Shown: piece after piece, positions 36,219-46,945 of the stretch
Layout of the letters: each line of letters opens with the position of its first letter
Numbering within the stretch: the stretch's first letter is position 1
Assembly (NCBI GenBank): GCA_024220525.1
Contig: JAMYWO010000035.1
Coordinates: 159,593 to 223,592, forward strand
Direction: 5' to 3'
Source of the DNA: Cochliopodium minus
Lineage: Eukaryota; Discosea; Himatismenida; Cochliopodiidae
DNA length: 64,000 nucleotides
Notes under the pieces: generated by a model
What the model was told of the DNA's origin: nothing
The model's database searches: none
What the model saw: the letters and a program-made list of their open reading frames with translations, nothing else
Position numbers and translations under genes: made by a program

Positions 36219-36844
36219 ATGAATTCTATTTTCAGTGGATCATTGAATATTGAGATTTATTTCCAAACTCCAACAAATGAAAAAGTATTAGTAAAAAAAT
36301 ATGAATATGGTACCATAAAGAAAAAATTACATCAAGACATTATCCATCCATCCAAATTATCAAATACTGTCATATCAATTTCAAGATTGAAAATAATCTA
36401 ATAATATTTCAAACAATAATATCAAACAAATACCTATAATCATCAATACTATAAACTATCTATATCATATTCCCATCTTTAATCTATATTTTCAATAAAA
36501 AAAAAAAAAAAGAAATAGAAGTGGAAAGAAAACTATGCATGAAATTGCAGATGATCTTGGAACAATATCAACCAACATATGAAGAAAATATCTACTTCCC
36601 AACACAATATAAGATAGGGAATGTAAACCTTGGAAATCTCTTCAATACAAAAGAGGAGGAGAAGCTTAACAATATTCAACTCGCAAACTTCAAGATCGAG
36701 GCAGATCCACCAAGAGATTACCTCAATCTTTTGTCAGGAGAAAATGTATTGAAAATAGATCAACCCATTGAAATCATCATCTTTGTGGATAATTTGGAGA
36801 ATGAAAATTTAAAGAAAATTTCTTTTCCTGGTGATTATTATTGA
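36219..36844 (+). CDS. small protein of unknown function
   Basis: Two exons, 36219-36309 and 36519-36844, join in phase 1 to 138 residues. It begins MNSIFSGSLNIEIYFQTPTN, continues through the splice to a Leu/Lys helix (ERKLCMKLQMILEQYQP), and ends in a beta-like segment (IEIIIFVDNLEN). The opening resembles the first strands of a HORMA-like fold as in ATG13 (membrane-trafficking or autophagy proteins), but I would not assign it. The 138-bp gap to the EGF gene stop is small. Confidence 0.5.
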
Positions 36845-37019
36845 TCAGAGAAAACCTTTTTATTAAATTATTGTCAAAAAAAAATTTTATTTTATTTTAA
36901 AACTTTCTTTAATAAAAATCCATTTTGGACAATCAAAAAAAAAAAAAGTGAAGACAGTGGCTTCGATTGAATTCATTATGGTGAGAAAGTTTGTTTTAAA
37001 TAAAAATTAATTCAAAATT

Positions 37020-37545
37020 TTAATCAAATTCAATATTTTTTTTCACAGTCTCCATGAATTCTGTCACATAATATTTTGAAGTATCATTAACAGTGGAACC
37101 AGCAAAAGCTATGCCTTCACTCATTCTCAAGATATTTTTATCGTCAAAAGAAACCATTCAAACAGTACAAGACCAACTTAAAGAATAGTTGGGAGAATAA
37201 TAAGTTTGACCTGGAGAAATTTTTACACAATCCGGACATTCTTCCAATGCAACTCTAAGTTTTCTTGCAAGTTCTTCAGGGTTTTCAAGTGCAAGAATCA
37301 ATTGACCTGAAAACTCCCAATACAGCTAATAATAATGATAATTCTCTGAACCCTATTGTAACCGCGGTAACTATGGCTGCTACTGTAACTGATCCTGTCA
37401 CTACAAGACCTACTCCCAAAGATACTGCTGATAATGTTAATGATCCTGCTAATAGACCATACTTCAGACCGTTTTCGTTGTATCCTTTGTTAAAAACATA
37501 ATAAGTACGTTTTGTGTCATTAAAAATTGTAAAACTTGCTCCCAT
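37020..37545 (-). pseudogene. broken gene with a hydrophobic Gly/Ala/Val core
   Basis: From an ATG at 37545 the frame reads GASFTIFNDTKRTYYVFNKG, then a long hydrophobic Gly/Val/Ala stretch that could be a membrane hairpin. It then runs to a stop near 37290. The sense continues in another frame (LILALENPEELARKLRVALEE, CPDCVKISPGQTYYS, YSLSWSCTV), meets an in-frame TGA at 37160-37158, and resumes with FDDKNILRMSEGIAFAGSTV to a stop at 37022-37020. One frameshift and one nonsense codon in otherwise protein-like sequence indicate a pseudogene or assembly errors. TGA is a genuine stop elsewhere in the window. The family is unnamed. Confidence 0.6.
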
Positions 37546-37739
37546 TAATTCTTCAAAAATCAAATTTGAGTTTTTTTTTTAATATCTATTAAAATAAATT
37601 GAAAGTTTATTTTTAATTTTATTTAATTTTTTCTTAACATTTTGAGATAAACTAAGAAAGATTAAGCAAGCACAAAGGAATTTGAAACAATTGTTGATTT
37701 ATAATTTTCACTGAGAAGAGGAAAAAAAATAAAAAAAAA

Positions 37740-38359
37740 ATGGATAAAGATGAAATAAACAAGATAATAAAATTTGAAAAGTTGATAGAAATATCAAAGA
37801 TAACAGAATATAATTTATTCTCGATTTACCTTGATATTAAACAAGTAAAGAAAAAAAGTTTATTTAAATAATCACAAGATCACATATAATGGTTACAATA
37901 TAATAATTGTATTGTTTAATCATTTTATAAAAGTATTATCTTGGGAGAGTTTTCATTTGGGCAAAAAGGATAGACTGTCAAAGCTTTCTTTCAATGAATA
38001 AAGAAGAATGGGAAGAAATACAGGGAATCTACAAAGATTTAGACGAAATGTACAAAACAACATTCAAACCAGATATAACTAACATCGCCTTCTTAGGAAA
38101 TGATATGGTAAATTTAAAAATATAAAAAAAAAAAATATAAAAAAAAATTTCTTAATTAAAGTATCATTGTCATTGTCATTTCGTCCCTAGATATAAAACC
38201 CCCAGGGAATATGGTGGAATCATTTTTAAAGATGAATTTTACGGAAAAAACTTTGGAGGGCACGAAGGTAATAAGTCATTGGAAATAGACGAGAAAGTAA
38301 GAATAGAAATGATTGATCTATTCAAAAAAACTATTAAGGAAATAAGGGAGAAAAAATAA
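37740..38359 (+). CDS. HIT-family nucleotide hydrolase
   Basis: Three exons (37740-37844, 37934-38107, 38162-38359) are all joined in phase 0 and give 158 residues. The catalytic triad is in the third exon: YHCHCHFVPRYKTP, i.e. H-x-H-x-H followed by a basic substrate loop. Upstream are the family's YLDIKQYYLGRVFIWAKR strand-turn and a helix with FKPDITNIAFLGNDM. The wording is closest to the bacterial-type HIT hydrolases that act on dinucleoside polyphosphates. It is expected to be cytosolic, with the middle His acting as nucleophile. The splice junctions are supported because each restores the HIT fold order. Confidence 0.8.
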
Positions 38360-38512
38360 ATGAAAAAATAAAAGTAAATTTAAGTTATAAAAAAATTTTT
38401 GTTGAGAGGTGATTTTATAATTGGTATGTAAATTCCTCCTTTGCAGCGGGAGATTTTGCTTTTAAAAATAATAAAAAACATAAAATAAAATTTCTGAAAA
38501 AAACAAAAAAAA

Positions 38513-39361
38513 ATGATAGAAGAAATTTTAAGACCTATTTTGATTGCACTCATTGTCATTTTATCCCTCTATATTCTCAAGAATTTCTTTTTCCCAGAGA
38601 AATATAGACCTCCTATCCCTTTGCCTCCTCCTAAACCCGAGAGGCTCAAATTCATGAACAAACAAGAATTGATAGTATATAATGGAACAGATAATGAAAG
38701 AATATATGTGGGTATCAAAGATAGAATCTTTGATGTTACAAGAGGAAAAAATTTTTATGGACCAAATTGTTCTTATAATTCTTTGACAGGTAAAAATTTA
38801 CAAATTATTTCTATCCTCAAAGATATGATATCATTTCAAACATAATCATCGAATTTCATGAGTATTACAAATATAAATATAATGAAACTCATCCAAATCA
38901 TAATCAAGAAAATATCAACAATTCAATCATTCTAAAGATTATAAAAATAAAATTATATTCCTAAAATATCGAATTATCTTTTAAAATTTCTCATCAAATA
39001 GAATTATCATTTATCACATTGAAATGTGAAAGAGAATATAATATTTTGTGAACATATTTTTTTTTTAAAAGGGAAGGATTCAACAGTAGCTTTAGGTAAA
39101 ATGGATTTGAATAAGGATTTTGGAGATCTCAAATATGATTCCCTTGATAAAGATGAAAAGGAGGTTGCAGATGATTGGGAAAATAAATTTTTAACAAAAT
39201 ATGATCTCGTGGCAATCCTCTACGATAATGAGGAAGATAAAAAAAATAAAGAAGAGTTGGAGAATGTCAGATATGAAAAGGAATTGAACGGTTGGAATCA
39301 AAAGCTCATCGAACATGAAAAGAAAGTTGAAGAGATTAAAAGATTACACTATTCCAAATAA
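38513..39361 (+). CDS. membrane-associated progesterone receptor (MAPR) / cytochrome b5-like protein
   Basis: Two exons, 38513-38789 and 39072-39361, join in phase 1 to 188 residues. An N-terminal membrane helix (residues ~7-30) and a Pro-rich linker (PPIPLPPPKPE) precede the MAPR fold. Signature pieces are IKDRIFDVTRGKNFYGP, the DSTVALGKM segment after the splice, and DDWENKFLTKYDLVAIL. MAPR proteins bind haem through tyrosines rather than the two histidines of b5 and sit in the ER, where they support cytochrome P450 or sterol metabolism. The C-terminal tail is a charged helix (KELNGWNQKLIEHEKKVEE) not present in the shortest members. Confidence 0.85.
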
Positions 39362-39671
39362 AAAAATGCTTGTTTTCAAATTTGCATTCTTCTTATTCTT
39401 TTCAATTCAAGATTAAATTTTGATTCAATTTTGAATTTAAATTTTATTATTATTTTTAATTTCAAAGAGATTTCTTTTGTTTTACATTTTTTTTATATTT
39501 TAATTTTAACGATTAAGAAGTTGGAAATAGTTTAATATCAAGAAAAATAATAGAAGTTTACCCAAGAAAGTAAAATCTGTTTTGAAGATTAAATTTTGAG
39601 GATCATTTATTTTTTTTTTCAGAATGAAAGTGAGAAATTAAAAAAAATAAAAAAAAAAAATAAGAAAAGAA
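39362..39671. other. AT-rich intergenic region
   Basis: Between the MAPR gene stop and the ankyrin gene start. No exon or motif could be supported. Confidence 0.4.
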
Positions 39672-40181
39672 ATGAAGATGTGTATGGATAAACAGTTCAG
39701 AGAGAATTTTCTCAAAGGAAACATCGAATCTCTCAAAAAGTATATCGAATATGGGTGCGATATTAATCAAACATGGGGAGATAATCAAGTCAACCAAGGA
39801 AACGGCTTGGTATGGGCAAGCTACCTGGATGATCGACAATTCGTAGATATCTTGTCCAAATATATAGATGCAAATCAAACAGAGAAGCAGATGAATTGGG
39901 CTCCTATCCATTTTGCATCTATAAATGGCAATCTTCAAATCATTTCAATCTTATTAGATAAAGGAGCAAATATTAATCAACAGGACATTAATTTTGAAAC
40001 TCCATTGCATTTGGCATGTTGGAAGGGCAAAGAGAATGTTGTCAAATATTTGTTGAAGAAAGGATCTTGCTTGAATATAATCAACGCTGATAATGAGACA
40101 CCATTGATGATAGCATGCAAATATCGCAATAAGAAATGTGTTGAAGTAATTGAGAAGTTTATTGAGGAGCAAAAAAAATGA
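39672..40181 (+). CDS. small ankyrin-repeat protein
   Basis: Intronless, 169 residues from the ATG at 39672. Four to five ankyrin repeats fill the chain. The clearest are NWAPIHFASINGNLQIISIL, ETPLHLACWKGKENVVKYLL and ETPLMIACKYRNKKCVEVIE. An N-terminal cap with two degenerate repeats precedes them. There is no extra domain, signal peptide or membrane segment. A protein-interaction role in the cytosol is all that can be said. Confidence 0.85.
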   Translation: MKMCMDKQFRENFLKGNIESLKKYIEYGCDINQTWGDNQVNQGNGLVWASYLDDRQFVDILSKYIDANQTEKQMNWAPIHFASINGNLQIISILLDKGANINQQDINFETPLHLACWKGKENVVKYLLKKGSCLNIINADNETPLMIACKYRNKKCVEVIEKFIEEQKK

Positions 40182-40604
40182 GAAATAGGTCTTCAACAAT
40201 GTTTTATTGGTTCATATATTGTATATTTTGCGAAAATGAAATAAATAAAACTGTATTTTTATATTTATTGAAAAAGAAGAGGTCTTTTATTTGTTTGTTT
40301 TATTTTATACACATCCATTTCACTATCAATCAAGATTTGTGAGGTTTATTGAAAGAAATTTCTTTGTTACCTAGGAGATTTCTCAATTCAAAATTTAAAA
40401 TTGATTTTCTTTATGGTTGGTCATCCTCAAACAAAAGTAAAAGTAAAAGAAATTTTAATAAAAAATCTATCTTTACAAAAATCATTTTTTTAAAAACACT
40501 CAAAAAAAAAAAAAGACCACGAACCACAAAAATTGTTTTACAAAAAAATCGTAATTTTGAATTAAAGGGAAGTTGGTGAATCTTTTTTTTCTTTTCTTCT
40601 CATC
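40182..40604. other. spacer without a supported gene
   Basis: Convergent 3' ends flank this stretch. A basic open frame at about 40349-40579 has no ATG and looks like chance. Confidence 0.35.
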
Positions 40605-41272
40605 TCAATTCTCCTCTTCCTCTTCTTCAGGAATAGATATGCAATCATAAGACTTTGACAAAATCATCGAATCGCTCTTTTCTGAGAAAAAAATATGAAA
40701 AATGAAATTAAAATAATAAAAAAAATGAAATTAAAATGAAATAAAACAAAAACAATAAAAAAAAGTGGAAAAGTTAAATTTTTACTTAAAAGAATTAGAG
40801 ACTTTCTTTTTGTTATTGGAGGAGTGTTAAAATCAGTGGTAAAAGTGCTCGAAAAAGATCTGAAAGAAAATTGAAATATTAAAAAAAAAAAAAAAATTAA
40901 AATTAAAAAAGAAATATTAAAAAAATTAAAAAATTAAAAAATTTACTTTGGAATATTTCCTCTTGTGTTGGAAATGGTGTTGAGATCAAAGAGGAGAATC
41001 TCTTTGTTGTCACAGTCAAACTTTTCTACTTCTTCTATGACCCGGGGCAAGTATTGGAGGAACATTTCAGAAAATTTATTGTTCTTCTTCGAATTTGAAG
41101 ATAATTTTTTCTTTTTTGGGGTGTCCACTTAAATTAAAAAAAAAAAAAAAAATTTTTAAAAATGTTTAAAAAATATTTAAAAATTAACATGAAATATCTA
41201 AAAAAATATGAAATAAAAATTAAAAAATATTAAAAAAAAAAAACTTTTTTTTTTACCATTACTCGAGAACAT
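40605..41272 (-). CDS. small unknown protein with basic N-terminus and acidic tail
   Basis: Four exons starting at the ATG at 41272: a 16-nt coding first exon (MFSSN), then about 41130-40952, 40859-40797 and 40683-40605, in matched phases. The protein has about 110 residues: a Lys/Ser-rich start (VDTPKKKKLSSNSKKN), one hydrophobic helical segment (FSEMFLQYLPRVIEEVEKF), a Ser/Thr-Pro stretch, and a Glu tail. No known family is recognised. The composition would suit a small nuclear or cell-cycle protein, but that is speculation. Confidence 0.55.
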
Positions 41273-41394
41273 TATATTATCTATTTATTGTTTTTTAAAA
41301 AATGTTTGAAAATAAAATTCATTAAATCAAAAAAGAAATGAATAAAAATTCACATTACAAAAAATGAATAAAAATTATATTGATTTAATATTTT

Positions 41395-41645
41395 AAAATA
41401 AAAATAAAAAATAAAAAAATAAAAAAATAAAAAAATAATAAAATAAAAAATAAAAAATAAAAAAATAAAAAAAATAAAAAAATAAAAAAATAAAAAATAA
41501 AAAATAAAAAATAAAAAATAAAAAATAAAAAATAAAAAATAAAANTTTTTTATTTTTTATTTTTTTATTTTTTATTTTTTATTTTTTATTTTTTATTTTT
41601 TATTTTTTATTTTTTATTTTTTGATTTTTTATATTTTTGATTTTT
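41395..41645. repeat. (AAAAAT)n / N / (TTTTTA)n inverted simple repeat with assembly gap
   Basis: A-rich hexamer repeats run to 41543, an N follows at 41544, then complementary T-rich repeats. This is the mirror image of the arrangement at 11334. The ankyrin gene to the right loses its 3' end here. Confidence 0.8.
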
Positions 41646-41662
41646 TTAAAAGTTTTTTTTAC

Positions 41663-42563
41663 TGTTGCTGATTATCTCAAGGATTTGTCTTGAGGGGTTC
41701 ATAGAGGAATAGTGAGCAGCATTACATCCAAACATATCTATTTTGCAGAGATCCACTTTTTTGTTGATCAACATCTCTACCAACATGAAATCTTTCTTGT
41801 CTATCATTGAAGCAACCATCAAAGGTGTGATTTCTTTAAAAAAATAAAGAAATCATGAAAATTATAATTAATAAAAAAATTAAAATTAAATAAATTAAAA
41901 TTAAAAAATTAAAATTAAATAAATTAAAATTAAATAAATTAAAATTAAATAAATTAAAATTAAATAAATTAAAAAAAATTAAATAAATTAAAAATTAAAT
42001 AAATTAAAATAAATATTAAAATTAAATAAATTAAAATAATAATTAAAAATTAAAAATAATTAAAATTAAATAAATTAAAATTAAATAAATTAAAATTAAA
42101 TAAATTAAAAATCTAAATAAAATAAAATAAATAAAATTTTAAAAATAAAAAATAAATTAAATAAATTAAATTAACAAACAAAAAAAAATTTTAAAAAATA
42201 GAATAAAATTAAAAAACTAAATAAAAACAAATAATTGACGTTGCCTCGAAGGGTCCAAATAAAGGAGTCGGTTTGTCAACTAAAAAAGGAAATTTCAAAT
42301 AGATCATCCAATTTTTAATGGGAGTGTTGTAAGTTTTTTAGCATCTCGCCATGGATTTGTCGTACCAATTTATGGGATATCTTATTTTGAAGAGCTCTTT
42401 TCTCTGTATTGTATGTAGTAAGTTTTCTCTTTCACTTTTTTACAGGGCACATAAAATACCTTAGTTTGTAGTGTGAGAACGCTAATTTTATTTTTAATTA
42501 AAATTAAAAATAAAAATAAAAAAAAAAATAAAATAAAAAAAATAAAAATAAAAATAAAATAAA

Positions 42564-42595
<32 letters not shown>

Positions 42596-45500
42596 AAATA
42601 AAAATAATGTAAAATAAAAATAAAATAAAAATAAAAAAATAAAAAATAAAAAATAATTTAAAATAAAAAAGTTTAAAAATGAAAATTAAAATTAAAATTA
42701 AAAATTAAAAATTAAAAATTAAAAATTAAATTAAAAATTAAAATTAAAAATTAAAAATTAAAATACAAAAATTAAAAATAAAATTAAAAATTAAATTAAA
42801 ATAAAAATTAAAAATTAAAAATTAAAAAATTAAATTAAAATACAAAATTAAAAATTAAAAATTAAATACAAAATTATAAAAATTATTAATTTTTACCATT
42901 AATGAACAAAGAAAAAAGAGAGAGGCACCAAGTTTATTGACGTAATTGAAGTTTGCTCCAAGCTCGAAAGAATAAAAACAGCTTGGATGTGACAGTTTTG
43001 ATCAATTGAAGCAATGGAGTCCTTCCCTTTTTGTCTTCTATGTTAATGTCTTCCCTTGTTGGAGATAAAGCACGAATGTTTTCAGTATAAATCAGCCTGG
43101 AATTACAAATGTGTAACAATCCATTTTTTCCTCTGAAAAATTTTTTTTGGAATGAAAAAAATTTTTAAAAAATTAAAAAAAAAAAATTCAAAATTAAAAA
43201 TCATATTGTCAAATTATAAATTAAAATTACCTGTTGTCCAATAAACTGAAATCTGCGTTGAAATTTTTTAGAACAATGAGAATTTCGTTTAGCTTTTCAT
43301 TTTTCAACAAGTCCATAACCTGTTTTTTTTTAAAAAAAATTTCCCAACAAAAAATTAGTAAACAAAACGAAAAAAAATTTACAAGGGAAGCATATGACCT
43401 ACATAAAATAATTGTAGGAGTTTGTCCATAAACATCTTTACCTTTTTTCCAAAAAAAAATTTAAATTTTAATTTTTAAAAATTATTTATTTTTTTCATTT
43501 TTTATTTTTTCCAAAAAAAAATTTAATTTTAGTTTTTATTTTTTATTTTTTCCAAAATTATAATTATTTTTTATAATTATTTTTTATTTTTTTCAAAATT
43601 TTTTTTTTTTTTTTATTTTACAGTTTGGATCAGCTCCATTTTCTAACAAAAGGGAGACCAGATTTTGGTTGAAAGAAATACAAGCAGAATGTAAAATACT
43701 GAAAGAATCGTTGTTTTTTTCTGAGACTAAAATTTTGGCATCTTCAAAAGATCTAAACTCAATAATAAAAAAGTTAAAAAATAACAAAAAAAAAAATTCT
43801 TTTTTTTTTTGACCTATCTTTCAAAAACAGAGAAAATGTTTGGTTTATTAGTTCCAGTTCTCTTTCACCCAATGCCCTAAAAAAAATCAATTTTTTTTAT
43901 TTATTTTGAATTTTTTATTTTTTATTTATTTTAATTATTTATTATTTATTATTTTTTTTTTTACGAGTAAGAAGTAATTTTTTTCACTTTGTTGTTTCTT
44001 AATTCTTCTTTTAGTGAAAGGGAAGCAAACAAAAGAGGGGTAAATCCAAGATCATCCTTAACAAAAGGATCTGCTCCAATCAAAAACAAATTTTCTAAAA
44101 AAAATAAAAAATAAAAAAAAAAATAATAAAATTTGAAATAAAAAATTTAATTAAAAAATTTGAATTAAAAAAAAAAAATGTGGAAATATCTTTATTAAAT
44201 TTTTTACCTAAAATCTGTTTTGGATTGTCAAAATTGTGAAGGTTTAAACAAAAATAATGGAGAGCAGATCTTTTTTTGGGATTAACAAAGTTAACTATTT
44301 TTTCAGCATAATCTTTGTGGTTTTCTACGAGATGGAGGATGATCTTTTCATCACAAGAGATTAAAGCACTTATTAAAATAGTGTTTCCTTCTAACAAATA
44401 ATGAAGAAAAAATAAAAATATGAAATAAAAAAAATTGTAAAAAAAATAAAAACAAAAAACAAAAAACAAAAAATTAAAAAAATTAAAAACAAAATTATTA
44501 TTTTGAAAAATGAAATAATAATTTTCTTTTAACCAGAATCTCTAGTTTCCTCAAATTTGGTACTTTCCAATAAGAAGTCCAAAAACTCTTTTTGTTTTTC
44601 CCAATCAACAGATCTAAAATTGGAAGACATAAATGTGAATACGTCTCCATAGCAGAATTTTATATCCAAATAACTCGAGGTGAGATGCTTGAATAATTCG
44701 TAATTCATTGTGAGAACTGTCGTTAAAAGTAAAGAAATATCGTCTTTTGTTTTATAGTTTAAATCAAGTCCGTCTTAAATTTTAAAAAAATAAAATTAAT
44801 TATTAAAAAATTTGAAAAAAATAATTAATATTATAAAATTAAATAAAAAATAAATTTAAAATATTGAAAAAAATAATTTTTTTAAAAAAATTACTTTTAA
44901 TCAGGTGATTAAGGATGTTTGTTTCCAACTTTTCTTCTTTTGATCTTGCTATCAAATAAAACCCAGCATTCCATCCGTTATTTTTGTCCACCATGTTTAT
45001 ATCTGCTTTATTTTTCAACAAAAAATCTATCAACTCAACATTTTTATTCACACAAGCAATCATCAAAGGCTTTTATGAAAAATAAAAAATTAATAAATAA
45101 AATGAACAAAAATAAAAAATAAAAAATAAAAAAAATAAAATAAAAATAAAAATAAAAATAAAATAAACAAAAATAAAATTTACCGTTGTTCCTTATTTTG
45201 AATCAAAATCATCGTTTATAATTTTTTTTTTTAATTTATTTAATATTATACCAGACGGGATAATTGATGAATTGACATCTGCTTTGTGTAGGATCAAATA
45301 TTCTAGTGTTTTTAAATTTCCTTTGTGAGAGAGAATGTGAACAGGATAGAAACCACTATTAGGTTGATGATACAATCTAACTTTAATTGAATGAAATATT
45401 TTTGAAATGAAAAAAAAAAAAATTTTTTTTTTACTCTCATCAACTAAAGGAAAAACAGGAACGAAAGGATTTTTTGGTTGTAAATAATCAAAAAAATTAA

Positions 45501-46762
45501 ACTTTGAATCTCGGAAGTTTTGCAAAATAGGAACTTTATATTTTTATAAATAAATGAAATGAAAAAAGAAAAATAAAATAATTTTGTTAAATTAATGAAA
45601 AAATAAAATTAAAATTATTTACCATTCAAATTGACTTTCATCTCTTCAACTAAATATTCTATAACTTCAAATTGGTCAGGGAAGTCAGTTAGTGCTAAAT
45701 TCAACAAATTTTGTCCTCTTGAATAGTAATTATTCGGGTGAGTCTTTGAAAAAATAAAAAAAAATATTTTGAAAAAAAAAATAAAGTAAAATATTACTAT
45801 GTAAGGAGATATTTCCTTGAGATTTGGTAAACTTAAATGCATTACACTTTCAATTTCTACAATTTTGCAATCTATGTTGGGGTTTTCTGTCATTGGTATC
45901 CCACACCAATATACAAGTTTCAACTTTTTATTTTCTTTTAAATTAAACGATTTAAAATCAGTTTTGGAGTTTCCTAGCTGAAGGACCTCCAAGTTTGAAA
46001 ATTCTTCGAAAGAAAAGATTTCATCATCTAAATATCTCCCGTTGGAACTAACCATAAAAAGTTTTTCGAGGTTTGGAAATGTCCTTTTCAATTCGTTCAA
46101 ATGACTTTCGAAATTAAATATTTTACAAATTTCATTTTTTTTTATTTTTTATTTTGTAAAAAAAATTTTACTAATAACTTATTGGTGAACGATTTATGTT
46201 TAATATTTTCAAGTTTGGGAATGAGTATGACCTCGAAAATATGGCTTGAGTGATGTATTGCTCCGAAAAACGTTTGACGTCTTGAAGAGAAAATCCAATT
46301 AAATTACCGAACTTTTTTAATATGTAAGTCATGTGTTTGCTTGAAATTTCAAAGTTGGAATGGGAAAGATCAAGATACTAAAATTTTAAATTTTCAAAAT
46401 AAAATACAAATTTTAATTTTCTTACTTTAACATGTGGATGTATTTCTAATGATACAAGATATTCCAACATTTTTTCCACTTTATATTTATTTCCTCTTGT
46501 ATCCTCTTCTTCATTTTCATAAAAATTTGGGTTTTCATGAAATACTCTTATTCTCTGGATGGATACATACTCCCATATGCTTGATCTTGATTGAATCAAT
46601 TTTCTGTATTCTTTATTTAGCTAAAAGAAAAAAAATAATTATTTTTCAATATTTTTGTTATTAAATTTTAACCATCATCATCCTCAATTTATCCAATAAA
46701 GATATATATGAAAATATCTTTGATAAGACTGATTTATTTTTCAATATAAAGAATAATTCCAT
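41663..46762 (-). CDS. F-box / LRR / ankyrin-repeat protein (3' end missing)
   Basis: About 18 exons from the ATG at 46762. The N-terminus is an F-box (SVLSKIFSYISLLDKLRMMM...YRKLI). Leucine-rich-repeat-like units follow (YLDLSHSNFEI, FPNLKILNIN, FPNLEKLFMV, SNLEVLQLGNS), then a long ankyrin array (SGFYPVHILSHKGNLKTLEYL, GTTPLMIACVNKNVELIDFL, LGFTPLLFASLS, QTPTIILC, ITPLMVASMIDKKDF). An 8-nt microexon (45191-45184) is needed to make GTTPLM. The repeat near 43000 is out of frame. The last exon found ends at a donor (41662-41661) and nothing follows before the N at 41544. It is a probable SCF adaptor whose repeats bind substrates. Confidence 0.75.
41875..42135. repeat. AT minisatellite (AAATTAAAATTAAAT type) in ankyrin-gene intron
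   Basis: Units of about 15 nt built from AAATAAATTAAAATT are repeated some 15 times with small variations. Confidence 0.7.
42490..42890. repeat. AT-only simple repeats in ankyrin-gene intron
   Basis: AAATAAAAAT-type units pass into AAAATTAAAAATT-type units. Almost no G or C occurs for 400 bp. Confidence 0.7.
45184..45191 (-). other. 8-nt microexon (GAACAACG) in the F-box/ankyrin gene
   Basis: It is flanked by AG and GTAAAT on the minus strand. With it, the exons before and after join as P-S-G-T-T-P-L-M-I-A, restoring the ankyrin consensus G-x-T-P-L. Without it the phase is wrong. Confidence 0.6.
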
Positions 46763-46945
46763 TTTTTTTTATTTATTGGAATATTTTAAAAAGCAAAATT
46801 TAAATTTGAGAATTTGAAAGACAACATTTTGCAAATAAGAAACATCTTCTTGTTGATTGAAATTATGAGCTTTATTTTGTTAATGAGAAAATTCAAAAAT
46901 GGTGTCAAAATAAATAAAAAAAAAAAAAAGAAGACTGAAAATTAA

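Noticed and set aside
37158-37160. TGA as a recoded sense codon
   Set aside because: Several neighbouring genes end naturally at TGA, and this gene also has a frameshift.
40349-40579. Basic plus-strand open frame of 76 codons
   Set aside because: Starts without ATG, has no splice partner, and is A-rich by chance.
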